Source of the DNA: Parabacteroides sp. PH5-46
GTDB lineage: Bacteria; Bacteroidota; Bacteroidia; Bacteroidales; Tannerellaceae
Reading direction: 5' to 3'
NCBI RefSeq assembly: GCF_029892785.1
Contig: NZ_JARXXA010000011.1
Span: 62,001-126,000, forward strand
Length of the DNA: 64,000 bases
In this document: positions 44,858-52,309 of the stretch, one piece after another
Position numbering within the stretch: position 1 is the first letter of the stretch
Layout: each line of letters begins with the position of its first letter
Position numbers and translations under genes: made by a program
The notes under the pieces: generated by a model
Databases searched by the model: none
What the model saw: only the letters and a program-made list of their open reading frames with translations
Told to the model about the DNA's origin: nothing

Positions 44858-45871
44858 ATGGAAGAACATAGCAACATAGAAGCCATTATTCTGCACTATC
44901 TTCAGCATACTATATCTGAGGATGAGATGAGGGTCTTAATGGCATGGGTGAAAGAAAGTGAGGAGAATAAAAAACTGTTTTTCCAACTAAAAAACACATA
45001 TGACTTGCAGAGAGGTTTATACCCTAGTCCGGAAGAAATAAAAGACAGTAAAGAACGTCTATTGGCTAAGTTGCATAAAATAGAAGAGTCCGAACGTCAA
45101 AAACAAATAAAGCAGGCTAAAGGCAGGCGTTTGATGTCACTTTACAAATACACGGCTGTTGCCGTGTTATGCATAGGTTTGACTTTGGGTATGCAACATT
45201 TGTTTAATTCAGGAAAAGCGACTCAATATGTAGAATTAGACCTTGAAGCAGGCCCCCGGATGAGCCACATGACATTGTCTGACGGAACAAAAGTAGTATT
45301 GAATGCCTCCTCAAAACTCAAGTTTCCGGAGAAGTTTAATAAGAATGTTAGGGAAGTGTTTCTGGATGGTGAAGCCTATTTTGATGTCGTGAAAAATGAA
45401 AAAATTCCCTTTGTTGTACGAACAGATAAGCAAGTAATTACTGTATTAGGAACCCAATTTAATGTAATGAATTATTCGGCAGACGACTACGCGATTACTA
45501 CTTTAGTGAGTGGTAGTATTCAATTGCAATCCATTGGAGAATCAAATGAAGAAGTTGTCCTAAAGCCTAATCAGCAAGCATTTTTCAACAAAAACACAAA
45601 TCAGCTTGCTCTTTCATCTGTGAAGATTGACTTGGACAGGACTTGGGTAAACAAACTCTATCATTTCAGGAAAGAACCTCTGCATTTAATTGCGGCACGC
45701 TTAGAAAAGATTTATGGTGTGAATATACAAATAAAGAATGATTCGATCAGAAATATAGAGTGTACAGGAACGTTCGGACTGGATCAGAAAATAGAAGAAG
45801 TGTTGAGGTTGATTAATTTTGAAAAGTTGTTCACATATAAAATAAAAGGAGACGATATTATAATTGAATAA
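44858..45871 (+). CDS. FecR-family anti-sigma factor
   Basis: 337 residues from the ATG at 44858; a TTG at 44843 in the same frame would add five residues. The cytoplasmic part (1-95) has VLMAWVKESEENKKLFFQL. A membrane helix spans about 97-113 (KYTAVAVLCIGLTLGM). The FecR domain follows (MSHMTLSDGTKVVLNASS, VFLDGEAYFDVVKN). The C-terminal domain ends CTGTFGLDQKIEEVLRLINF. Its partners are the upstream ECF sigma factor and the STN domain of the following SusC. Confidence 0.94.
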   Translation: MEEHSNIEAIILHYLQHTISEDEMRVLMAWVKESEENKKLFFQLKNTYDLQRGLYPSPEEIKDSKERLLAKLHKIEESERQKQIKQAKGRRLMSLYKYTAVAVLCIGLTLGMQHLFNSGKATQYVELDLEAGPRMSHMTLSDGTKVVLNASSKLKFPEKFNKNVREVFLDGEAYFDVVKNEKIPFVVRTDKQVITVLGTQFNVMNYSADDYAITTLVSGSIQLQSIGESNEEVVLKPNQQAFFNKNTNQLALSSVKIDLDRTWVNKLYHFRKEPLHLIAARLEKIYGVNIQIKNDSIRNIECTGTFGLDQKIEEVLRLINFEKLFTYKIKGDDIIIE

Positions 45872-45900
45872 GAATTTACATAAACATGTTTAACCCTTAA

Positions 45901-45966
45901 ATGAAAATGCCTATGATGCCTATATCCTGAAAGAAAAACCGGACAATGTTTGCGGCATCGCCCGGT
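45901..45966 (+). promoter_or_regulatory. SusC leader: nonapeptide frame plus hairpin
   Basis: A mini-frame MKMPMMPIS (45901-45930) is followed by a hairpin with arms ACCGGACAATG (45938-45948) and CATCGCCCGGT (45956-45966), complementary at 9 of 11 positions. The same order occurs between FecR and SusC at 5244-5313. It suggests a conserved leader device, possibly attenuation or translational coupling. Confidence 0.4.
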
Positions 45967-46058
45967 CAAGTAAAATTCATTTTAACTCATTAAACACCCT
46001 TTCCTGTTGTGTCAAATTATCGGGGAAGGTATGTCTCACTCATTAAAAAAACAAAGTT

Positions 46059-49000
46059 ATGCGATTATCCTTAAATCGAAAGCACAAGACGTGTCAAAAA
46101 ATCGTTAAAATTATGAGAAACGCTATGATTTGCATGTTTTTGGGCATAGTAAGTGTTACTGCATCTGTTCATGCCCAAAAGAACAGTCTCTCCATTGATG
46201 TCCGGAACGGTACAATTTATGATGTTGTATCGGAAATAGAAAAACAAACAGATTATATGTTTTTCTATAAAAATGGTGACATTAATAATGAACAAAAAGT
46301 TAGTGTATATGCTAATAACAAACTAGTATCTGAGGTTTTAGATATTGTAGTTGGTCAAACGGATCTGGGATATATTATAGACAATCGTCATATCCTGCTC
46401 ACCAAAAAAACAAGTAATGCTCTTCAGCAAGTCACCATTAGCGGAGTTGTAAAAGATGAAGCAGGCGAGCCGTTGTATGGAGTAAATGTTTTATTAAAAG
46501 GAACATCAACAGGTGTTGTTACTGATATAGATGGAAAATACATTTTATCTGTTCCCGGCGAAAATGCTGTTCTTGTCTTTTCTTATATCGGTTATGATAA
46601 TCAAGAGGTTGTAGTAGGAAACCGTCGAACGATAAATATAACGATGCGTGAGTCTTCATTGATGATTGACGAGTTGGTGGTAACTGCTTTAGGTATGAAA
46701 CGTTCGGAAAAAGCCTTGGGGTATGCTACCCAACAGATTGGTGGAGACCAGTTTGAGAAGGTAAAAGGTGCCAATCTGGCAACCAGCCTTACGGGACGTA
46801 TTTCCGGTCTGACGGTTTTTAACTCTACGGAGTTTATGGAAAGTCCTCAACTCAAACTTCGTGGCGAAAACCCAATTCTTATTCTGGATGGTGTGCCAAC
46901 AGCCTTGACATTAGGTGATCTTAACTCAGACGATATCCTGAGTATTGATGTATTGAAGGGAGCTACTGCATCTGCCCTGTACGGATCACGTGGAGGTAGC
47001 GGTGCAATCATGGTTACAACAAAAAAAGGGGGTAAGCAGGGATTCTCAGTAACGGTTAATACCAGTAATATGTTTAATGCCGGAACCTTGGCTTTGCCGA
47101 AGGTTCAAAGCTCATATAGTGCCGGCTATAACGGAAAGTATAATACAGACGATGAAGTATGGGGGGACAAGCTCGATATCGGACGCGTTTATTCCCAGTG
47201 GGATCCAATCGCAAAAGAAATGCGTGACATGGAGCTGACATCAAGAGGGAAAAATAACTTCGACAATTTCCGTGAGTTCAGCATGATTAGTAATACTACA
47301 GTTAGCGTTTCCCAGCAAGGAGAAAACGGTAGCTTCCGTTCTTCTTTGTCTTACGTGTACAACAAAGGGCAATATCCGAATTCTAAAGGCCAACAATTCC
47401 GTTATACCTTAGGTGGAGAGATGAAACTTACCGACAAACTGTCTATTGAAGGAACAATGGGGTATAGTAAACAAATTGCTCCTAATACATCGGGAACGGG
47501 CTATGGTGATCAGGGGTACATTTATAACTTGTTGATCTGGACAGGTCCTGAATATGATGTTCGTGATTACCGTGACTACTGGATTACCCCGGATGTGGAA
47601 CAGAACTGGCATTATGCAGGTTGGTACGATAACCCCTATCTGATGGCTTACGAGAAAAGAAACACAATTGATTATAACAAGCTGAACAGTATGTTCTCCG
47701 TAAATTATCAGATATTTTCCTGGATGAAGGCTTTGGCTCGTGTTGGTATGGATTTATATGCTAATCAGACACAGCGCAGGGCTCCGATCGGTGTTAATTC
47801 TACGCGTGATTGGGGAGGAACCAATAAAGGATATTATCAGGAACGGAACGACTATTCTTATACAATAAATAGCGACTTTATCTTGATGGCGGAGAAGCGT
47901 TTCGGACAGTTTACGATTGATGGAATGCTTGGAGGATCAATCTACTTGAGCCGTTTGAATGAACAATGGGTACAAACACGTAATGGTTTATCTATCCCCG
48001 GATTCTATTCATTGAAAGCATCTGTTGAGAGCCCGGAAGTATATCGCACAAAACTGGAACGCAAACAAGTAAACAGTTTATTCGGTAAGCTGTCATTGGG
48101 GTATATGAATGCCTTCTATGTGGATATTACCGGACGTAATGACTGGTCTTCTACTTTACCGACAGACGATAATTCCTATTTCTATCCGTCCGTAGGGGGA
48201 AGTGTTATTATGTCTGAGTTGATCGGTTTGCCGGAGTGGATGAATTTCTGGAAGCTGAGAGGTTCATGGACGCTGTCAAAGAGTGACCTGGCTATTTATG
48301 ATATTAACCAGGCTTATCAGGTGAAAAATTCCGTGTGGAACGGGATGAACTCAGCCTTGTATCCGAAGTATCAACGAGGAAATGTGAAACCAATTACCAA
48401 TAGAACTTATGAAGTAGGAACCTCCCTCCATTTCTTAAACAACAGGCTAAAATTAGATGTAAGTTATTATAATAAACTAACCTATAATAATACAACGAGA
48501 GTGAAAATCTCTCCTTTGTCCGGTTATGAAGAATTATTGATCAATACGGATGAAGAAATCGTACGCCGGGGAGTAGAACTTTTTGTAGATGCAGTACCGA
48601 TGCAGACAAAGGATTTCACTTGGAATACAGTGTTTAACTGGTCTTCTTCAAGAAGGTATTATGCCCAATTAGATGAACAATACAGCCCGGATAAACCGTG
48701 GGTTTCCAAGGGCGCGCGTTATGATGCATTTGAAGCCCGCCAATTCGATTATGATCCGAATGGGAATCTGATCCTTTATAATGGATATCCTAAGTTGAGT
48801 GACTATCAGTCTCGTATTGGGTATAAAGATCCGGATTGGGTATGGGGATGGACTAACTCTTTCAAATATAAACAATTTGTATTGACTGTTGGCTTTGACG
48901 GACGTGTAGGAGGTATGTCGAATTCGGAAACAAATCGTCGTATGTGGCAAACCGGAGCTCACCCTGATTCTGATACGCAATGGCGTTACGAAGAAGTTGT

Positions 49001-49433
49001 AAACGGAAATAAAACCTATATGGGTAACGGTGTCAAGATCGTATCCGGATCAGTAACTTATGATTCGTATGGTAATATCCTATCCGACAATCGTGTATTT
49101 GCACCGAACGATCAAGTGGTTTCTTATGAAACATACATAAAAGACTATTGGAGAACAGGTCCGCAACTTAATTTGAGTGAAACATTCTTCAAACTTCGCG
49201 AATTGTCATTGAGTTATGATGTCCCCAAAACAATAGCCGGCAAATTGGGTATGAATTCGGCTTCGGTAGCTCTTGTCGGACAGAATCTGTTGTTATGGAC
49301 GAAGAAGTATAAGTATGCCGACCCGGATAAAGGAGGTGCTACACCAACGACAAAGGATAGTGACGGACGCCATGAAGACTTGGCTTCGCCTTCTATCCGG
49401 TATATGGGGATCAATATTAAAGTGGAATTCTAA
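46059..49433 (+). CDS. SusC/RagA-family TonB-dependent receptor with STN domain
   Basis: 1124 residues. Signal peptide about 1-40 (MICMFLGIVSVTASVHAQ); a second ATG at 46113 would give a shorter one. The STN domain is about 45-115 (RNGTIYDVVSEIEKQTDYMF). The carboxypeptidase-like domain is about 125-205 (ISGVVKDEAGEPLYGVNVLL). The TonB-box region is IDELVVTALGMKRSEKALGY, followed by the plug (TSLTGRISGLTVF, VLKGATASALYGSRGGSGAI) and the barrel. SusD begins 18 bp later. It imports an unknown ligand and signals through FecR at 44858-45871. Confidence 0.97.
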   Translation: MRLSLNRKHKTCQKIVKIMRNAMICMFLGIVSVTASVHAQKNSLSIDVRNGTIYDVVSEIEKQTDYMFFYKNGDINNEQKVSVYANNKLVSEVLDIVVGQTDLGYIIDNRHILLTKKTSNALQQVTISGVVKDEAGEPLYGVNVLLKGTSTGVVTDIDGKYILSVPGENAVLVFSYIGYDNQEVVVGNRRTINITMRESSLMIDELVVTALGMKRSEKALGYATQQIGGDQFEKVKGANLATSLTGRISGLTVFNSTEFMESPQLKLRGENPILILDGVPTALTLGDLNSDDILSIDVLKGATASALYGSRGGSGAIMVTTKKGGKQGFSVTVNTSNMFNAGTLALPKVQSSYSAGYNGKYNTDDEVWGDKLDIGRVYSQWDPIAKEMRDMELTSRGKNNFDNFREFSMISNTTVSVSQQGENGSFRSSLSYVYNKGQYPNSKGQQFRYTLGGEMKLTDKLSIEGTMGYSKQIAPNTSGTGYGDQGYIYNLLIWTGPEYDVRDYRDYWITPDVEQNWHYAGWYDNPYLMAYEKRNTIDYNKLNSMFSVNYQIFSWMKALARVGMDLYANQTQRRAPIGVNSTRDWGGTNKGYYQERNDYSYTINSDFILMAEKRFGQFTIDGMLGGSIYLSRLNEQWVQTRNGLSIPGFYSLKASVESPEVYRTKLERKQVNSLFGKLSLGYMNAFYVDITGRNDWSSTLPTDDNSYFYPSVGGSVIMSELIGLPEWMNFWKLRGSWTLSKSDLAIYDINQAYQVKNSVWNGMNSALYPKYQRGNVKPITNRTYEVGTSLHFLNNRLKLDVSYYNKLTYNNTTRVKISPLSGYEELLINTDEEIVRRGVELFVDAVPMQTKDFTWNTVFNWSSSRRYYAQLDEQYSPDKPWVSKGARYDAFEARQFDYDPNGNLILYNGYPKLSDYQSRIGYKDPDWVWGWTNSFKYKQFVLTVGFDGRVGGMSNSETNRRMWQTGAHPDSDTQWRYEEVVNGNKTYMGNGVKIVSGSVTYDSYGNILSDNRVFAPNDQVVSYETYIKDYWRTGPQLNLSETFFKLRELSLSYDVPKTIAGKLGMNSASVALVGQNLLLWTKKYKYADPDKGGATPTTKDSDGRHEDLASPSIRYMGINIKVEF

Positions 49434-49451
49434 CTATAAACAATTAATGAT

Positions 49452-51008
49452 ATGAAAAATAAGATATATATATTCATTGTTGGTTTATTGCTTTCGGGTT
49501 TATTCCTGAATAGTTGTGATAATTTTGAAGACTACAATACCAATCCGAATGAATCGACAAAAGTTACTTCCAGTATGTTGGCAACTAATCTGATACTGGA
49601 AGTCATGAAGGAACATGGGACTACGAAAACGTTTATGCGTGACGATATGCTCAGTAAATATATTGCATGGACCGAAGGGAATGATATTGACTATGCATTT
49701 AATAAGTTGGGCAGGACGGATGACTTTTGGGAATACAGTTTTAGGGCAATGGCGCTTCTGAACAATGTAAACCGGATGATTGAGTTTGCAACAAGTGACA
49801 AAGTAAAGGATTCATACACCGCTTTGGGACACTTTATCCGGGTAAGCAAATATTTTGATCTTACCATGCGTGCAGGTGATATTCCATATAGTGAAAGTAT
49901 GGGAGGCGATGAAGGTGTTTATTATCCGGCCTATGATGAACAAAAGGCTGTATTTCTGGGATTGTTGAACGAGTTGGATAAAGCGGATCAGTTATTTCAG
50001 ACAGGAGACAACTTTGATGGTGATCCTGTATATGGAGGTGATGTTTCATTATGGAGAAAGGCTGCGAATGTTTACCAGTTGAAACTGCTTATTAATTTAT
50101 ATAAGAAGTCGGGAGATGCTGATTTGAAAGTAAAAGAACGTTTCCAGACAATAGTAAGCAGTCGTCCGATATTCACTTCCAATGCAGATAATTTCCAATT
50201 GGTTCATAGCGATAGGGCAGGAGAAAAGTATCCGTTTTATAAGGAAGGTAACAACTTTATTGTTTTCAATCAAATATCTTCCATTATTGTCGATACGTTG
50301 AAGTTGCTGCAAGATCGTCGTTTATTCTATTATGCCAAACCAACTCCACAGGCTAATGAGAACGCTCTTTCTCCATCTGACTGGGAGGCATATAACGGAG
50401 TAAATCCTACGCTGACTTTTGCAGAAATACAATCGGCTGTAGAAGGCAAAAATGTATCTCAGATAAATAACCGTTACAGCCAGCTACCCGAAGGTGAACC
50501 TACTTTCTTGCTAAGTTATGCGGAAATGAATTTTATCCTGGCGGAAGCAGTTGTTCGTGGGTTATTAAGCGGAGACGCAAAGGCCTATTATGAAAAAGGT
50601 GTAAAAGCGGCTATGACATTTACAGCCTCTAATACTCCCGACGAATCTGATTATCATCATAATATGAAGATAACTGACGATTATATCGATACTTACCTAA
50701 AGGGAGAACATGTTGCTTTTGCGTCGACTGCTGATAAGCAAATCCGTCAGATCATTATGCAGAAATATATTACGACCTTTCTTCAGACTCCGTTTAACGG
50801 TTATTTCGAGTACAGACGGACGGGAGTACCTGCACTTCCTATCAATCCTTTGTCTAATAGGAATGTGCCGGCTGATAAGATGCCCATACGTTGGATGTAT
50901 CCTCAGGTAGAATATAATTATAATACGGAAAATGTAAATGCTGCAGTAGCCCGTCAGTTCAATGGTACCGACACGGAGAACGAAGTGATGTGGTTATTAA
51001 AAGATTAA
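49452..51008 (+). CDS. SusD-like lipoprotein (SusD_2-type)
   Basis: 518-residue surface lipoprotein with lipobox LNSC (Cys22). The N-terminal FEDYNTNPNESTKVTSSMLATNLIL is typical of the SusD-like_2 branch rather than the starch-type SusD. TPR-like helices follow (KAANVYQLKLLINLYKKSGD, LLSYAEMNFILAEAVVRGLL). The C-terminus (GYFEYRRTGVPALPINPLSN, KMPIRWMYPQVEYNYNTENV) is complete. It is the binding partner of SusC upstream. The phosphoesterase gene begins 13 bp later in the same operon. Confidence 0.95.
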   Translation: MKNKIYIFIVGLLLSGLFLNSCDNFEDYNTNPNESTKVTSSMLATNLILEVMKEHGTTKTFMRDDMLSKYIAWTEGNDIDYAFNKLGRTDDFWEYSFRAMALLNNVNRMIEFATSDKVKDSYTALGHFIRVSKYFDLTMRAGDIPYSESMGGDEGVYYPAYDEQKAVFLGLLNELDKADQLFQTGDNFDGDPVYGGDVSLWRKAANVYQLKLLINLYKKSGDADLKVKERFQTIVSSRPIFTSNADNFQLVHSDRAGEKYPFYKEGNNFIVFNQISSIIVDTLKLLQDRRLFYYAKPTPQANENALSPSDWEAYNGVNPTLTFAEIQSAVEGKNVSQINNRYSQLPEGEPTFLLSYAEMNFILAEAVVRGLLSGDAKAYYEKGVKAAMTFTASNTPDESDYHHNMKITDDYIDTYLKGEHVAFASTADKQIRQIIMQKYITTFLQTPFNGYFEYRRTGVPALPINPLSNRNVPADKMPIRWMYPQVEYNYNTENVNAAVARQFNGTDTENEVMWLLKD

Positions 51009-51021
51009 ATTGCTTTTTAAT

Positions 51022-52023
51022 ATGAATTTGATGAAAGTATATAAGCTATTCTTTTACTGTTTCCTATTACTTATATTCTCTTTTCAGACGGAGGCTTCTG
51101 GCCTTAAATTCAAAGAAGATGGGAAATTTAAGATTATTCAGGTTACCGACACCCATATTGTAGCTGATTCGGTTGCTAATTCAATGGAGTCAGTATCCAT
51201 GCTCCGTCAGGTCTTGGATGCCGAAAAACCGGACTTAGTTATATTTACGGGTGATATAGTGACAGGGAAACCGTATAAGAAAGGCTTCGAAATGCTTATA
51301 GAGCCTGTTCTTTCACGTCGAATACCTTTCGCCACTTTGCTGGGAAATCATGACCACGAACAGGATCTTTCCCGCGAAGAAGTAGGGCAATATCTGATGA
51401 CCTTTCCCGAAAATCTTGGCCAGATGGAAAAAGTGAATGGAGTTACTGGTATTGGAAATTATGTTCTGGAAATCAAAGATAAGAAAGGACGTTATAATAA
51501 AGCTATTCTGTATTGCATGGATTCGAATGCTTACAGTACCATACCCGGCGTGCGTGGGTATGGATGGTTTACTCCCGATCAGGTAGCATGGTATCGCTCT
51601 CAAAGTGATACTTATAAGGCAGATAACCGAGGGGTTCCGCTTCCCGCTTTAGCTTTTTTCCATATCCCGTTGTTAGAATACAGGCTGGGATATATGGATA
51701 CGACACATGTTATGATCGGAACACAGATGGAAAAAGTCTGTTCTCCGGAAATCAATACCGGTATGTTTGCCGCTATGTTGATGCAGGGGGATGTGATGGG
51801 TACTTTTGTGGGGCATGATCATGTAAACGATTATATCTTTAATCATTTTGGCATAGCCCTGGCATACGGTCGTTTTTCAGGAAGCAAAAACACATATACC
51901 GAGCTGAAAAATGGGGTACGTGTGATCGAATTGACAGAAGACGAATCCGGTTTTGACACCTGGATACGCCTGGATGATAAACAGGTGATACACAGGGTGA
52001 AATTCCCGGAAGGCTTGCGGTGA
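51022..52023 (+). CDS. Secreted calcineurin-like metallophosphoesterase
   Basis: 333 residues from the ATG at 51022; a second ATG at 51031 is also possible, and the TTG at 51010 is less likely. A signal peptide is present (YKLFFYCFLLLIFSFQTEA). Metal-ligand motifs appear in order: DTHIVAD, FTGDIVTG, LGNHDHEQD, FFHIPLLEYR and VGHDHVNDY. This is the Icc/purple-acid-phosphatase-like branch. It should work in the periplasm or at the surface. As the only enzyme in the SusCD operon, it probably removes phosphate from, or cleaves, the imported ligand; that is inference. Its stop codon lies inside a 22-bp period array that includes a strong terminator. Confidence 0.9.
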   Translation: MNLMKVYKLFFYCFLLLIFSFQTEASGLKFKEDGKFKIIQVTDTHIVADSVANSMESVSMLRQVLDAEKPDLVIFTGDIVTGKPYKKGFEMLIEPVLSRRIPFATLLGNHDHEQDLSREEVGQYLMTFPENLGQMEKVNGVTGIGNYVLEIKDKKGRYNKAILYCMDSNAYSTIPGVRGYGWFTPDQVAWYRSQSDTYKADNRGVPLPALAFFHIPLLEYRLGYMDTTHVMIGTQMEKVCSPEINTGMFAAMLMQGDVMGTFVGHDHVNDYIFNHFGIALAYGRFSGSKNTYTELKNGVRVIELTEDESGFDTWIRLDDKQVIHRVKFPEGLR

Positions 52024-52101
52024 AAAATCGCATGTATGCAATTGAAAAAACGCATGCATGCGATTTAAAAAAAGAAGCCATGCGTTTTAAAAATCGCATG
52101 G
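52014..52101. repeat. 22-bp period array E (ATGCG words)
   Basis: Units begin at 52014, 52036, 52058 and 52080. Three start with ATGCAATTG, ATGCGATTT and ATGCGTTTT, and units end in CGCATGT, CGCATGC, GAAGCC and CGCATGG. The period is exactly 22 bp, and each unit is about 11 bp and its inverse. The words match array C at 20910-21006. The first unit spans the stop codon of the phosphoesterase gene. Confidence 0.85.
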
Positions 52102-52112
52102 CTTCTTTTTTT
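52067..52112. terminator. Two-way rho-independent terminator
   Basis: Arms 52067-52084 and 52095-52112 are perfectly complementary over 18 bp (core GAAGCCATGCG) around a 10-nt AT loop. Each arm carries seven A or T at its outer end, so RNA from either strand ends in a T-tract. It can stop the phosphoesterase operon on the plus strand and tRNA-Val on the minus strand. It is built from the last two units of array E. Confidence 0.88.
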
Positions 52113-52139
52113 GAACATACTATTACAGTAAAAAATTAG

Positions 52140-52214
52140 TGAACCGTGCCGGGCTCGAACCGGCGACCTCTGCCCTGTCAAGGCAGCGCTCTAAACCAAC
52201 TGAGCTAACAGTTC
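52140..52214 (-). tRNA. tRNA-Val (anticodon GAC)
   Basis: 75 nt including an A discriminator; CCA is not encoded. The acceptor stem pairs GAACTGT with ACGGTTC (one G-U). The D-arm is AGCTCAGTTGGTTTAGAGC. The anticodon stem-loop is CTGCC-TTGACAG-GGCAG, giving GAC. The T-arm has GGTTCGAGCC. All four stems fold normally. A -7 box lies directly upstream, and the bidirectional terminator is about 27 nt downstream. Confidence 0.95.
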
Positions 52215-52218
52215 GATA

Positions 52219-52226
52219 CAAATATA
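52219..52226 (-). promoter_or_regulatory. Candidate tRNA-Val promoter, -7 box
   Basis: The minus strand reads TATATTTG (TAnnTTTG), ending 4 nt before the mature tRNA 5' end, so the primary transcript would have almost no leader. Confidence 0.5.
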
Positions 52227-52278
52227 ATATATTTTTGTTTTGCGCCTAATGGTACTATCATGTCTTGTATTTTATCAT

Positions 52279-52286
52279 TACTTTTG
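52279..52286 (+). promoter_or_regulatory. Candidate dnaG promoter, -7 box
   Basis: TACTTTTG (TAnnTTTG) lies 23 nt before the dnaG ATG, with a purine-rich ACGGAGG just upstream of the start that could act as a ribosome-binding site. Confidence 0.5.
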
Positions 52287-52309
52287 TATGTTTAAACGGA
52301 GGTTGCCTA

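Noticed and set aside
52014-52112. Attachment site at tRNA-Val
   Set aside because: The palindrome is outside the tRNA and there is no integrase or second copy of the tRNA 3' end in the window.
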